A DNA stretch of 64,000 bases from Pectobacterium aquaticum (GCF_003382565.3 NZ_CP086253.1:434001-498000), one strand, 5' to 3'; positions 44,556-53,346 are shown, counted from the stretch's first letter. Numbers and translations: made by a program. Notes: a model not told the origin generated them from the sequence alone.

Positions 44556-45023
44556 AAATCACCCTCATCTATCCAGCCTGGCACCATCACGATGTGGGGA
44601 ACGCCAGTGCCTCCAGAGGGCTGGATGGAGCTCAACGGCCAGCTATTTAATCCCAGTGGAAATCCCATTCTGGCCAGCCTGTATCCTTCCGGCCAGGTAC
44701 CGGATTTTCGCGGGTACTTTCCTCGAGGCTGGGATAATGGAGCGGGGATTGATCCCGACAGCCGAGCAATTCTTAGCATTCAGGGAGATGCGATACAAAA
44801 TATTACGGGGAAGTTTCCCTCAATGACGTGGTCTAGAGGACTTGCAAGTGACGAGTTTTTTGTCGGTGCATTTAAGAATGATCGTTTTATTGGCCCCGGT
44901 GACCGAGGCACTGACGAAACAACTACATTCCAAGCTAGCTTTGATGCATCGCTAGTAGTCCCTACTGCCGAGGAAAATCGACCTAAAAATATCTCAGTGA
45001 TGTTTATCATTAAGGCAGGCTAA
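44556..45023 (+). CDS. Silent pilV C-terminal segment B
   Basis: Promoterless coding segment, open from the s2 site and in the same frame relation as pilV. Its first 65 or so residues equal type A (tail-collar-like), then it diverges (DSRAILSIQGDAIQNITGKF to the final FIIKAG). An exact inverted copy exists at 46066-46533. Confidence 0.85.
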   Translation, partial: KSPSSIQPGTITMWGTPVPPEGWMELNGQLFNPSGNPILASLYPSGQVPDFRGYFPRGWDNGAGIDPDSRAILSIQGDAIQNITGKFPSMTWSRGLASDEFFVGAFKNDRFIGPGDRGTDETTTFQASFDASLVVPTAEENRPKNISVMFIIKAG

Positions 45024-45039
45024 GCACTCATTGAGCGCT

Positions 45040-45058
45040 TTGCCAATCCGGTGCGTGG
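45040..45058 (+). repeat. Shufflon site s3 (sfx, plus)
   Basis: Identical 19-bp copy 16 bases after the stop of segment B and before segment C. Confidence 0.92.
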
Positions 45059-45517
45059 AAATCACCCTCATCTATCCAGCCTGGCACCATCACGATGTGG
45101 GGAACGCCAGTGCCTCCAGAGGGCTGGCTGGAGCTCAACGGCCAGCTATTTAATCCCAGTGGAAATCCCGTACTGGCCAGCCTGTATCCTTCCGGCCAGG
45201 TACCGGATTTTCGCGGGTATTTTCCTCGCGGCTGGGATAATGGATCTGGCGTAGACTCAAATGGTTCACGCGCTATTTTAACCGTACAAAATGACGCGAT
45301 TCGAAACATTACAGGTTCATTTCAAACGTTTGACTATAACGGATATTCGCCAACAGGCGTGTTTTCTCACAAATCGAGAAGTGGCTCCTCCGTGTCTGGA
45401 TCTCCTCAAGCATGGAGCCATTCAATAGTACAAATTGACGCCTCTAGTACTGTCCCTACAGCAGACGAAAATCGACCTAAAAATATCTCAGTGATGTTTA
45501 TCATTAAGGCAGGCTAA
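45059..45517 (+). CDS. Silent pilV C-terminal segment C
   Basis: Promoterless coding segment in frame from s3. It shares the tail-collar-like first part (with GWLELN instead of GWMELN) and then has its own end (GVDSNGSRAILTVQNDAIRN ... NISVMFIIKAG). Its variable part is closer to type A (DYNGYSPTGVFSHKSRSG) than to B. Confidence 0.85.
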   Translation, partial: KSPSSIQPGTITMWGTPVPPEGWLELNGQLFNPSGNPVLASLYPSGQVPDFRGYFPRGWDNGSGVDSNGSRAILTVQNDAIRNITGSFQTFDYNGYSPTGVFSHKSRSGSSVSGSPQAWSHSIVQIDASSTVPTADENRPKNISVMFIIKAG

Positions 45518-45533
45518 GCACTCATTGAGCGCT

Positions 45534-45552
45534 TTGCCAATCCGGTGCGTGG
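45534..45552 (+). repeat. Shufflon site s4 (sfx, plus)
   Basis: Identical 19-bp copy 16 bases after the stop of segment C; opens the two-ended segment D/D'. Confidence 0.92.
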
Positions 45553-45828
45553 AAAAAGTCATCAGGAAGCGCTGTGCTAACTGGATCTATAACACATGGG
45601 CAACAGATTCCTATACCTGATGGATTTAGCGAAAAACAATGTCAATGGAGTGTCAGCAATAGTGAAAATCCACACGGTTGGAAGCCTGAGTATTACGCTG
45701 GATCTGTAGCTATAGCTGGCTTAAATCGGATTGTTACGTGCGGTTATTTCGATGAGTATAATTTTCACGCTGGCACTAATCGTACTGATATCAGTGGGAA
45801 ATGCAGTTACATTATTAGCTGCTCATAA
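45553..45828 (+). CDS. Silent pilV C-terminal segment D
   Basis: About 91 residues in frame from s4, unrelated to A-C and lacking the tail-collar part. It has four Cys residues (e.g. EKQCQWSVSNSENPHGWKPE, GKCSYIISCS) that could be disulfide-bonded. It faces D' with one base between the two stop codons, the classic R64 segment design. Confidence 0.8.
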   Translation, partial: KKSSGSAVLTGSITHGQQIPIPDGFSEKQCQWSVSNSENPHGWKPEYYAGSVAIAGLNRIVTCGYFDEYNFHAGTNRTDISGKCSYIISCS

Positions 45829-45829
45829 C

Positions 45830-46030
45830 TCATCCGCCCGATAAATTTTGAGTGATTACACATGAGTACAAGTAGTTTGAGTCAGCTTGAAAAATCCTCG
45901 ATTTCACATAGTCATTTGGACATGAAATTGAGGGGTTGTGTCCCTGGCAAAGATAGATATTGATATTCCCAGACAAGTGATCATCAGATGCAAAACCACA
46001 CAATGCACCCTGAGATTTTTCATCACCGGA
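45830..46030 (-). CDS. Silent pilV C-terminal segment D' (opposite strand)
   Basis: Read from the inverted site s5, the frame continues with SGDEKSQGALCGFASDDHLS and ends QNLSGG before TGA at 45830-45832. It is about 66 residues, contains four Cys, and has no independent start codon, so simple gene finding would miss it. Confidence 0.8.
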   Translation of the reverse strand, partial: SGDEKSQGALCGFASDDHLSGNINIYLCQGHNPSISCPNDYVKSRIFQADSNYLYSCVITQNLSGG

Positions 46031-46049
46031 CCACGCACCGGATTGGCAA
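46031..46049 (-). repeat. Shufflon site s5 (sfx, minus)
   Basis: Inverted 19-bp copy between D' and the second copy of B. Confidence 0.92.
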
Positions 46050-46065
46050 AGCGCTCAATGAGTGC

Positions 46066-46533
46066 TTAGCCTGCCTTAATGATAAACATCACTGAGATAT
46101 TTTTAGGTCGATTTTCCTCGGCAGTAGGGACTACTAGCGATGCATCAAAGCTAGCTTGGAATGTAGTTGTTTCGTCAGTGCCTCGGTCACCGGGGCCAAT
46201 AAAACGATCATTCTTAAATGCACCGACAAAAAACTCGTCACTTGCAAGTCCTCTAGACCACGTCATTGAGGGAAACTTCCCCGTAATATTTTGTATCGCA
46301 TCTCCCTGAATGCTAAGAATTGCTCGGCTGTCGGGATCAATCCCCGCTCCATTATCCCAGCCTCGAGGAAAGTACCCGCGAAAATCCGGTACCTGGCCGG
46401 AAGGATACAGGCTGGCCAGAATGGGATTTCCACTGGGATTAAATAGCTGGCCGTTGAGCTCCATCCAGCCCTCTGGAGGCACTGGCGTTCCCCACATCGT
46501 GATGGTGCCAGGCTGGATAGATGAGGGTGATTT
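46066..46533 (-). CDS. Silent pilV C-terminal segment B, inverted duplicate
   Basis: Reverse-strand copy of segment B (44556-45023); the predicted peptide is identical and the nucleotide sequence matches along its length as read. It lies between s5 and s6 and would be expressed after s1-s6 inversion, giving the same PilV end as B. Confidence 0.85.
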   Translation of the reverse strand, partial: KSPSSIQPGTITMWGTPVPPEGWMELNGQLFNPSGNPILASLYPSGQVPDFRGYFPRGWDNGAGIDPDSRAILSIQGDAIQNITGKFPSMTWSRGLASDEFFVGAFKNDRFIGPGDRGTDETTTFQASFDASLVVPTAEENRPKNISVMFIIKAG

Positions 46534-46552
46534 CCACGCACCGGATTGGCAA
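46534..46552 (-). repeat. Shufflon site s6 (sfx, minus), outer border
   Basis: Inverted 19-bp copy that ends the shufflon 52 bases before the rci start. Confidence 0.92.
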
Positions 46553-46604
46553 ACTGGCAAACTACTGTATTGTCTTCCCCTTTAAATTTAGGGACGGACA
46601 TTTG

Positions 46605-47732
46605 ATGAAGAAACGTATAAAAAAAATACTACTAAGTAAGGCGTTGGATAAATACTTTACTACCGTGTCACGTCATAAGAGAGGTCAATTACAGGAGTTT
46701 TATCGAATAAATGTTATCAAAAGGTCATCACTTGCTGGTAGGTACATGGATGAGGTCTCATCAGTTGATATTGCTAGCTACAGGGATGATAGGTTGGCCC
46801 AGATTAACCCTAGAACAAAAAAAACTATCAGCGGCAACACCGTTCGTCTTGAAATGGCGTTGCTCTCTGCATTGTATAATTTGGCCAAAGTTGAATGGGG
46901 AACATGTACAACTAATCCCGTTGAGAATGTAAGAAAACCAACGGTTTCTTCGGGTAGGACGCGTAGGTTAACTTCTCAGGAAGAGCGGAAAATAACGCGT
47001 TATCTAAAGAGTAAAAATCCTGAGCTATTGGCAATTTTTCGTTTGGCTGTTGAAACAGCAATGAGGCAGGGCGAGATATTGTCATTACGTTGGGAGCATA
47101 TAGATCTTCGACTCGGTATCGCTCACCTACCATTAACTAAAAACGGTTCTGCACGTGATGTACCGTTGTCTTCAAAGGCGCGCCAGGTGCTGAAGGAGAT
47201 TAGTGAGCTTGTCCGGCACGAATGTGGGAGTGTTTTTTCCTACACTTCAAGCGGTTTTAAAAGTGCGTGGCGTATTGCATTGCAGACGATGTCTATTGAA
47301 GATCTCCATTTTCACGATCTTAGACATGAAGCTATCAGCCGATTTTTTGAACTGGACACGTTGAACGTTATGGAAATTGCAGCAATCTCAGGGCATAAAT
47401 CAATGAATATGCTGAAGCGATATACCCATCTCAGAGCGACTCATCTGGTCGGTAAGCTCGATGCGCGTAAAAAGCAAGCGCAGAAATTAATTTCGATTTT
47501 CATACCTTACCCAGCGGATATCGAGGTTCATGATGGTGGTAAGGTAACAATGACATTTTCTGATTTTGATGATTTGGTGGTTACAGCACCAACATATGAT
47601 GATGCGTTAAGAGTGGCATCTGTTGAATTACTCAGATTTCAAGCGATAGCTGCAAAGAATGGCGAAAGACTCCCTCCACCTGGACATATATCTGTCAATA
47701 TGAGTGAACGGATACTGATCAGCCCCCTCTAA
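46605..47732 (+). CDS. rci: Shufflon-specific tyrosine recombinase Rci
   Basis: 375 residues, close to R64 Rci (about 384). Catalytic residues: Arg in TAMRQGEILSLRWEHIDL, His/Arg in HFHDLRHEAISR, His in ISGHKSMNMLKRYTHLR with Tyr nucleophile. The C-terminal tail that R64 Rci uses for binding asymmetric sites is present (PYPADIEVHDGG... ISPL). ATG 46605 is chosen; an in-frame ATG at 46521 lies inside the shufflon. Intact, so the switch is probably active. Confidence 0.93.
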   Translation: MKKRIKKILLSKALDKYFTTVSRHKRGQLQEFYRINVIKRSSLAGRYMDEVSSVDIASYRDDRLAQINPRTKKTISGNTVRLEMALLSALYNLAKVEWGTCTTNPVENVRKPTVSSGRTRRLTSQEERKITRYLKSKNPELLAIFRLAVETAMRQGEILSLRWEHIDLRLGIAHLPLTKNGSARDVPLSSKARQVLKEISELVRHECGSVFSYTSSGFKSAWRIALQTMSIEDLHFHDLRHEAISRFFELDTLNVMEIAAISGHKSMNMLKRYTHLRATHLVGKLDARKKQAQKLISIFIPYPADIEVHDGGKVTMTFSDFDDLVVTAPTYDDALRVASVELLRFQAIAAKNGERLPPPGHISVNMSERILISPL

Positions 47733-47780
47733 ATCTGAAGAGGCGATATTGAGTTAAATATCGCCATTTCTTTAGGCCGT

Positions 47781-48272
47781 TTGCATGATTTGGGTATTAA
47801 TCCTCCCATGTGGCCACTTATGATTTCTGTATTTTTTTTTGTCGGAACGATTGCTCTGTATTGCCCCATTTACTTTTTCATATGCCTGCTTGTGCCATTC
47901 AAAGGTTTTTCTGTTTCATACATGAAACATAGGGAAAGGAACTATGCAGTAATTCATATCTCACTGTTTTCTAGAATCGGGCGTCTCAATAAAAATCAGT
48001 TGAAAAAATTTAATACTGCATTCGTCTCTACCTTAGATACAGCTCTTCAGAATAAAAGAGAATCGGTCGTTTTTCGCTCTCATTTGATGAGGGCCTCTCA
48101 GGTGCAGTTAGCTGAGAATGTCTTATCTGGATGTGGCCGTCGTTACCGGGTATCCAATGTAGTGTTATCGAGACTGGAACGGGTAGGGATCATATGTCAG
48201 ACATTTCTACAAGAATGGAGATTGGTAACGATTCCTCATCGAGGGGTAATGATTGTCGTTATGGCGAGATAA
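47781..48272 (+). CDS. Hypothetical membrane-anchored protein
   Basis: Up to 163 residues with an N-terminal hydrophobic stretch of about 30 residues (MWPLMISVFFFVGTIALYCP...) and a basic C-terminal domain. No family recognised. The start is uncertain: TTG 47781 or ATG 47808, neither with a strong ribosome site. Confidence 0.5.
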   Translation: MHDLGINPPMWPLMISVFFFVGTIALYCPIYFFICLLVPFKGFSVSYMKHRERNYAVIHISLFSRIGRLNKNQLKKFNTAFVSTLDTALQNKRESVVFRSHLMRASQVQLAENVLSGCGRRYRVSNVVLSRLERVGIICQTFLQEWRLVTIPHRGVMIVVMAR

Positions 48273-48314
48273 ATTTTTAGCTGGGATGGTTAATTTATCG
48301 TGGATTGAATAATT

Positions 48315-48357
48315 ACATTACTTTAATGTGATCGATACATTCGATCGAACCGATCGA
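48315..48357 (+). promoter_or_regulatory. Adjacent palindromes upstream of the RHH regulator
   Basis: ACATTA-CTT-TAATGT (48315-48329) and TCGATCG-AAC-CGATCGA (48341-48357) lie in the 189-bp gap before the regulator gene. Similar ACATT words recur near 48404 and 48427. They are candidate operators, perhaps autoregulatory. Confidence 0.45.
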
Positions 48358-48461
48358 TTTATTTTGTTGTACACGATTAATTATGTTGTTTAACCTCGGT
48401 TGTACATTAAAGCGAGTTACCTAATTACATTGAAATAATTTTTTATGTGGAGTCGTAGTGA

Positions 48462-49247
48462 ATGAATCCTACATATACGGCATTAATTGCACTATTGCGT
48501 TCAGGGAACATGGTATTCCCTGAAAGTGATGGAAAATATGATGGTGGTAATAGCCAGTTTTCAGTAAGAATCAAGCCAGAAAGCAGGGCGTTCCTTGACA
48601 TGCATGCCGAGCGTATCGGTGTTTCCAAGTCTACGCTCTACGGCATTATCTTGGAAGGTGTACTTTCTGAAGCTAGAGCATCAACAGCTGACAAAATGAT
48701 GGGGGTCTATGAACGTTTTTGTTTGTTGATGGATGCTCATCGGGTAAATGTATTGCAACAGGCGCAATTGCTTGCACCATTTGGTATTAGTCAGGGGGCA
48801 TTATCCAGCGCAGAACGAACACTGGACTTGCTAAACACTCAAGTATTGCATCAATTGGCATCATGGTTTGAAATCGACGTGCAGTGGTTGTTTTGTGAGA
48901 AAATGTATCCAATGGAATATTGCCATTTTTTTGATCAGGAACCTCTGGATTATAACGTTCTGAGTGAAACCGCTGAGTTGGTATTCTTTCGTGCAATAGG
49001 TGACTGCAATGTTACTTTAGCTTTTACTCGGGAGTGGAAAAATGTTCATGGGGTAATTAATATCCCAATCATTAAGGTTTATCGTATATTGAGAGAATGG
49101 GATCTTCCGAAATCGAAAGATGTCAGGTATCTGGCTTATTCACAGAAACAAGTTGAGTCGTTAACTGATGGTTCAGTGTTTCCCATTATGGTTGTTGATA
49201 ATTACAATCGTGAATATAAGAGCTATCAAGATTTTTTAGCAGGTTAA
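48462..49247 (+). CDS. Putative ribbon-helix-helix / HTH regulator
   Basis: 261 residues. Residues about 30-65 (FSVRIKPESRAFLDMHAERIGVSKSTLYGIILEGVL) fit a ribbon-helix-helix DNA-binding unit, and residues about 90-115 (QQAQLLAPFGISQGALSSAE) look like a helix-turn-helix. The C-terminal part is unknown. GTGGAG precedes the ATG. It could control the transfer or accessory genes nearby. Confidence 0.55.
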   Translation: MNPTYTALIALLRSGNMVFPESDGKYDGGNSQFSVRIKPESRAFLDMHAERIGVSKSTLYGIILEGVLSEARASTADKMMGVYERFCLLMDAHRVNVLQQAQLLAPFGISQGALSSAERTLDLLNTQVLHQLASWFEIDVQWLFCEKMYPMEYCHFFDQEPLDYNVLSETAELVFFRAIGDCNVTLAFTREWKNVHGVINIPIIKVYRILREWDLPKSKDVRYLAYSQKQVESLTDGSVFPIMVVDNYNREYKSYQDFLAG

Positions 49248-49369
49248 ATTTTTTTTATTATTAATGATGCACCAGCACCAGGGGATTTATTTGTCAAAAA
49301 ATCATAAATGAATGTTGTGCCAGTACCAGGGAATATCATAAATATTTAACCTCCATATAGGAATAAAGA

Positions 49370-50569
49370 ATGAAACACTCATTAATTACACGCAGTTTTA
49401 TTATTGCGGGCATCGTGGTTGCTACTTCAGCTAATGCAGCCGGTACATGGACTGAAGCTCGCGGTGATGCTATGGGCGGAACAGGTGTTGCTTCCTCGCA
49501 CTACAGCGCAGCTGCTCTTGTAAACCCCGCGCTGCTGACGAAATTCGATAAGTCAGATGACTTTAGCCTGATTTTGCCAGCAGTCGGCGCTCAGGTTTCC
49601 GATCCGGATAATCTGCAGGATGGGGTCGACCGTATCGACAATGATTGGAAATCATTTGAGCGTATCGTTAGTGCCGGCGGAGATGCAAGTTTAGCTGCGT
49701 CAAAGCTGCGTGGATCATTACAAGACTTTTCTGGAAGCCATGCTAAGGCGCATGCCGGTGCATCAACGGTTGCTGCTGTTCCCAATAGCGTTCTGCCATT
49801 TGCCGTCGTTGCTCAGGCGTGGGGAACGGCAACGGTCAAAACCAACGTAACAGATAGCGATCTCCAGTGGCTTGATGGGGTGTCAAACGGTACAGTCAAC
49901 GGCTCTGACCTGAGTTCATTAACGTCATCCGCTAATGGCCGTGCCGCTGTCGTTGCAGATGTTGGTGTTGCAATGGCACGTGAATTCAACATCGGAGGAT
50001 TCGGCTTCTCCGCAGGTATTACACCGAAAATACAGCGCGTCTATACATTCAATTACAACGTTGCGATTAATAAATACGACAGTTCGGATTTTCGCAGCAG
50101 CGATTATCGTAACGATAAAACGGGCGCCAACGTAGATGTCGGTTTTTCAACCAACTTGAATGATAACTGGATTGTTGGGTTGGTTGGCCAGAATCTGGTT
50201 GCACGCAGCATCGAGACGAAAGAAGTCAACGGCGTCAAAGACACGTTCAAAATCAAGCCTCAGGCAACGCTGGGAACCGCATACAGCAACGGTTTCTTTA
50301 CTACTGCTCTCGATGTCGATCTGACTCCTGCCAGTCGTTTTAACTCTGATAAAGACAGCCAGTTTGTCAGTGTAGGTGGCGAACTGAATGCCTGGAAATG
50401 GGCGCAACTGCGCGCAGGGTATCGTACTGATATTCATGACAGCGATAACTCCTATTTTACTGCTGGCATTGGTTTGTCTCCGTTTGATGTCGTACATCTG
50501 GATATCACCGGCATGGCGGGAACAGACAGAACGTATGGTGCTGTTGCGCAACTGACGTTTACATTCTGA
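49370..50569 (+). CDS. TraF-like outer-membrane conjugal transfer protein
   Basis: 399 residues with a signal peptide (cut after SANA) and a beta-strand-rich body ending in Phe (VAQLTFTF), as in outer-membrane barrels. It resembles the TraF_2 (PF13729) group annotated as conjugal transfer protein TraF in SPI-7-type ICEs. It is not the thioredoxin-like F-plasmid TraF. The upstream gap carries two similar CACCAGCACCAGGGG-type repeats (49269 and 49318 areas). Confidence 0.68.
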   Translation: MKHSLITRSFIIAGIVVATSANAAGTWTEARGDAMGGTGVASSHYSAAALVNPALLTKFDKSDDFSLILPAVGAQVSDPDNLQDGVDRIDNDWKSFERIVSAGGDASLAASKLRGSLQDFSGSHAKAHAGASTVAAVPNSVLPFAVVAQAWGTATVKTNVTDSDLQWLDGVSNGTVNGSDLSSLTSSANGRAAVVADVGVAMAREFNIGGFGFSAGITPKIQRVYTFNYNVAINKYDSSDFRSSDYRNDKTGANVDVGFSTNLNDNWIVGLVGQNLVARSIETKEVNGVKDTFKIKPQATLGTAYSNGFFTTALDVDLTPASRFNSDKDSQFVSVGGELNAWKWAQLRAGYRTDIHDSDNSYFTAGIGLSPFDVVHLDITGMAGTDRTYGAVAQLTFTF

Positions 50570-50582
50570 TGCTGAATAAGGG

Positions 50583-50600
50583 GGCTATTTGCAAATAGCC
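50583..50600 (+). terminator. Hairpin after the TraF-like gene
   Basis: GGCTATTT/AAATAGCC around GC, extended by AATAAG upstream and CTTAT downstream. It lacks a long T run, so termination is probable but not certain. Confidence 0.55.
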
Positions 50601-50636
50601 TCTTATCTATCGATAGCAGATTGGGGAGAGTAATTG

Positions 50637-51086
50637 ATGAGCGACATCGCTGAAATGACAAAAGAACACGCTCTGGCTCGCATTATTATACTTAACAGCT
50701 TTCAACGAATGATTAGGCCTTCCAGTAAATTGGAACAAGGCCAATTCGTTGTGACCGGTCCCAATTTTCAGGGAGATGATATGCATGTTGGATATTGTGT
50801 CCAGGTGCGTGAGGGCGTTGGTCAATTTGGCTCTGACATAGTTTTTCTGCGCCACTCCAGTGGTTCTTTAGTTGCCCATGAGAATCAGTGTTACTGTGCG
50901 ATGAATGCTGAACAAGAGGGACTTGCGCGCTCAGTATTTGAGGTTTTGCCAGAGGATGAGGAGTATAAACTCGGCTATAGCGATTGTGATAAAGTCCACG
51001 AAATTGGTTTTGTTATAGAACATTCAAATTCTCTCGGCACACCTGATGTACCGTTTGTCATTGCAATGAAAAAACATAATGACTGA
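50637..51086 (+). CDS. Hypothetical protein
   Basis: 149 residues, acidic, family not recognised. Strand-rich core (GQFVVTGPNFQGDDMHVGYCVQV) with several Cys. GGGGAGAG precedes ATG 50637; a TTG at 50634 is the same frame. The gap to 51182 holds no gene. Confidence 0.55.
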   Translation: MSDIAEMTKEHALARIIILNSFQRMIRPSSKLEQGQFVVTGPNFQGDDMHVGYCVQVREGVGQFGSDIVFLRHSSGSLVAHENQCYCAMNAEQEGLARSVFEVLPEDEEYKLGYSDCDKVHEIGFVIEHSNSLGTPDVPFVIAMKKHND

Positions 51087-51182
51087 ATTAACTCGATATG
51101 TATCTGTTCAGCGATATTTATTTTTTTCATTAATTACTCTACTCGACTTGTATTATCTAATTAAATAAAAATGAGGTGAAAT

Positions 51183-52019
51183 ATGGAGGTTAAGAGGGAG
51201 TCTATTGATGAAGTGAAGCATCGATTAGATTCAGTTACAGTAATTTTTAATTCTTATGTCGCTGATTTTGATGCGCAGTCTGTTAAATTGAATAAAGAAA
51301 AGGACGAGCGCCTTGTCCCCATAAAGCAGCTTATGTATACAGCACAGGCTGAATTAAAAAAAATTCGTTTAGAGTACGAAATCGCATGTATTGAGTCGTG
51401 GGGTGGCATGGTTGATGAGGGCAAGGTTTCACCATACATATACTCAATGATCGTATGGTGGCACAAGAACCCTGACGCGATGCCTGATTTAGACATGATT
51501 ATTAATAATCCACCGTATAAATATTTTTGTCGTTCGGCATTGTTCGCTTTTATAGAAGATTGTGGATTAGTTTGTCACCCGAAATGGGATGAAAAAAGAT
51601 GTCATCTGGGAAGAGTTTCCTTAAGACACTCACCATCTCGTTATCAAATGCCATTCGTATTGAGAGGGATACCTGCATTTTCACAAGTGATGGAAAAGGA
51701 TGATGATGGCAGAGTTAGATTCAGTATTGGTAATGTTTGCGTGAGGATTTATTTTGAAGATGAGCTCGGTTTTGGGGTCAGGCGAATAGCAGAATATAAG
51801 GAGCTATTGATAAACTCTGAAGACAAACAATGCTGCCTGACCATTAATGTTACTGATGAATCATGTGCTGACGAATTAATTGCACTGAATTTTCCCGACA
51901 TCCGCTCTGCTTACCTGCATTTAATAGCCAGTCGATATCGGACGAAGCGTTATTATCACCAGCTAATTAAATCAAAGTGTAACTATTCACATACAGAGAT
52001 GCAGGAGAGAAGTGAATGA
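51183..52019 (+). CDS. Hypothetical protein
   Basis: 278 residues, family not recognised. N-terminal 65 residues are coiled-coil-like and charged (NKEKDERLVPIKQLMYTAQAELKKI), followed by a globular domain with several Cys. GAGGTG lies upstream. ATGA overlap with the next membrane protein suggests they work together. Confidence 0.5.
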   Translation: MEVKRESIDEVKHRLDSVTVIFNSYVADFDAQSVKLNKEKDERLVPIKQLMYTAQAELKKIRLEYEIACIESWGGMVDEGKVSPYIYSMIVWWHKNPDAMPDLDMIINNPPYKYFCRSALFAFIEDCGLVCHPKWDEKRCHLGRVSLRHSPSRYQMPFVLRGIPAFSQVMEKDDDGRVRFSIGNVCVRIYFEDELGFGVRRIAEYKELLINSEDKQCCLTINVTDESCADELIALNFPDIRSAYLHLIASRYRTKRYYHQLIKSKCNYSHTEMQERSE

Positions 52020-52315
52020 TAGGTATCATACTACTTAGTATTATTACTGTTGCTATTTACTTATGGATTAAAAGCGGTGGGGGGAGGCGTTTTCATATCA
52101 GGTTAGGGAGGTTTTTTGAGCAAAATACATTTTACCTTGGCGTGGTGATCATTGCGTTTTCTTTTGTCATGCCTTTGTTTCTTAATCATCACGAGAATGC
52201 CTCTGATTTAATAAAAGGTTTGGATTCCATTGTTGAATTATTTGTTAACTGCTCGTTCTGGCTTGGTGTGCTGGCCATTACTATGGCTTTTTTCATGCGA
52301 AAAAAGTCCAATTAA
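52016..52315 (+). CDS. Small membrane protein
   Basis: 99 residues with three hydrophobic segments (1-17, about 39-57 and 77-95). The start overlaps the previous stop by four bases. Function unknown. Confidence 0.5.
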   Translation: MIGIILLSIITVAIYLWIKSGGGRRFHIRLGRFFEQNTFYLGVVIIAFSFVMPLFLNHHENASDLIKGLDSIVELFVNCSFWLGVLAITMAFFMRKKSN

Positions 52316-52353
52316 AAATTAGTTATCACTATAACTAGTGTTGAGTAATAAAA

Positions 52354-53049
52354 ATGAATGATGAAGAAAAAGAGAAATACATAGAAAAAATTCAAAAACT
52401 CCTCCATTTAGCAAAACGCAGCACGAATGAGCATGAGGCTGCTAATGCTATTAGCCAGGCTCAGAATCTAATGCATAAATTTGGCCTGAGCGAGTTGGAC
52501 ATCGATCTGAAGTCGATTAAGGAATTTCAGAGCGAGCATTGTCCGTCTGATGCGAACAAACTCCCAGAATACGTGGTCAGTTTGGCCAATATGCTGTGTT
52601 ATGCATTTGGTGTGCATTGTTATTACACCTGGACGCGGAACCATCGACGTTCTGTTGCATTCTACGGTCCGACAGAACGACCACAGATTGCTGCATATGG
52701 GTTCGATGTATTGAGTGTCCAGCTAGTTAAAGCCCGTAGCGAGTTTATTGCCTCACAAAATAAGCGTATTAAGCGCACTACTAAAACCAATCGAGCAGAT
52801 CAATTTTGTGCAGGCTGGGTGAGCGGTGCTCGGAATGCCATTAGCCGGTTTGCTGTTGAACCAGATGAGCAACAATTAATGTCACTGTATTACAAACAGA
52901 TCTCCGAGGGGTTTAGCGAACTTAAAAGCCGAGAAGCGAAAAGCTGCCGTGGCGATGATGGTGCATATCGTGCCGGTTATCACTCGGGTAAAGAAGCTCG
53001 ACTGCATCAGGCGGTCGGGGGGAAATCAATAATAGGTATTGAATATTGA
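52354..53049 (+). CDS. DUF2786 domain protein
   Basis: 231 residues. Residues 5-45 match DUF2786 (KIQKLLHLAKRSTNEHEAANAISQAQNLM), followed by a C-terminal DUF7168-like part (QFCAGWVSGARNAISRF, AYRAGYHSGKEARLH). Such proteins are common on phages and mobile elements; role unknown. Confidence 0.75.
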   Translation: MNDEEKEKYIEKIQKLLHLAKRSTNEHEAANAISQAQNLMHKFGLSELDIDLKSIKEFQSEHCPSDANKLPEYVVSLANMLCYAFGVHCYYTWTRNHRRSVAFYGPTERPQIAAYGFDVLSVQLVKARSEFIASQNKRIKRTTKTNRADQFCAGWVSGARNAISRFAVEPDEQQLMSLYYKQISEGFSELKSREAKSCRGDDGAYRAGYHSGKEARLHQAVGGKSIIGIEY

Positions 53050-53067
53050 TTAGCAGGGATGGAATAT

Positions 53068-53346
53068 ATGACTAAAAAACTCATTTGGGAAATAATTAAA
53101 CTAATTGCCTCGCTGTGTTTGTTTTTTATTTCTCTTTTTGTATTATTCTCTATTATATGGTCTATCATAAATATGAAAACATCAATGGCAACATCAGAGG
53201 ATATTGCGAGGGTTATTAAAGAATATCCTTGTGCTAAAACTGAGTTTGAAAAAATTCTAGAGAAAGAACCGTTATTAACCAGCCAAGCCGAAGATATTGG
53301 TCAGAAGTGCCAGGCTATTGAACGCCAGAAGAATGCTTTAGAATAG
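53068..53346 (+). CDS. Small membrane-anchored protein
   Basis: 92 residues with one N-terminal membrane helix (IKLIASLCLFFISLFVLFSI) and a charged tail. AGGGATGG about 8 bases upstream favours ATG 53068 over 53059. Function unknown. The following gap (53347-53469) likely holds the promoter of the T4SS operon. Confidence 0.5.
   Translation: MTKKLIWEIIKLIASLCLFFISLFVLFSIIWSIINMKTSMATSEDIARVIKEYPCAKTEFEKILEKEPLLTSQAEDIGQKCQAIERQKNALE

Larger units (their letters stand above)
44043..46552. other. Shufflon: invertible multi-segment pilV switch
   Basis: Six exact 19-bp sites (TTGCCAATCCGGTGCGTGG), four in plus and two in minus orientation, bound five segments. They encode alternative PilV ends: A (expressed), B and C on the plus strand, D/D' as a back-to-back pair, and an inverted second copy of B. 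The core agrees with the R64 sfx repeat as I recall it. The rci gene follows at once. Inversion between s1 and s5 or s6 would bring D' or the second B into frame. Confidence 0.93.

Noticed and set aside
44507..44779. Minus-strand frames across the shufflon
   Set aside because: Shadows of the shared tail-collar-like sequence, repeated because the DNA is repeated.
45574..45828. Independent gene in the shufflon
   Set aside because: Frame is continuous with the s4 site and has no ribosome site; it is a silent PilV end.
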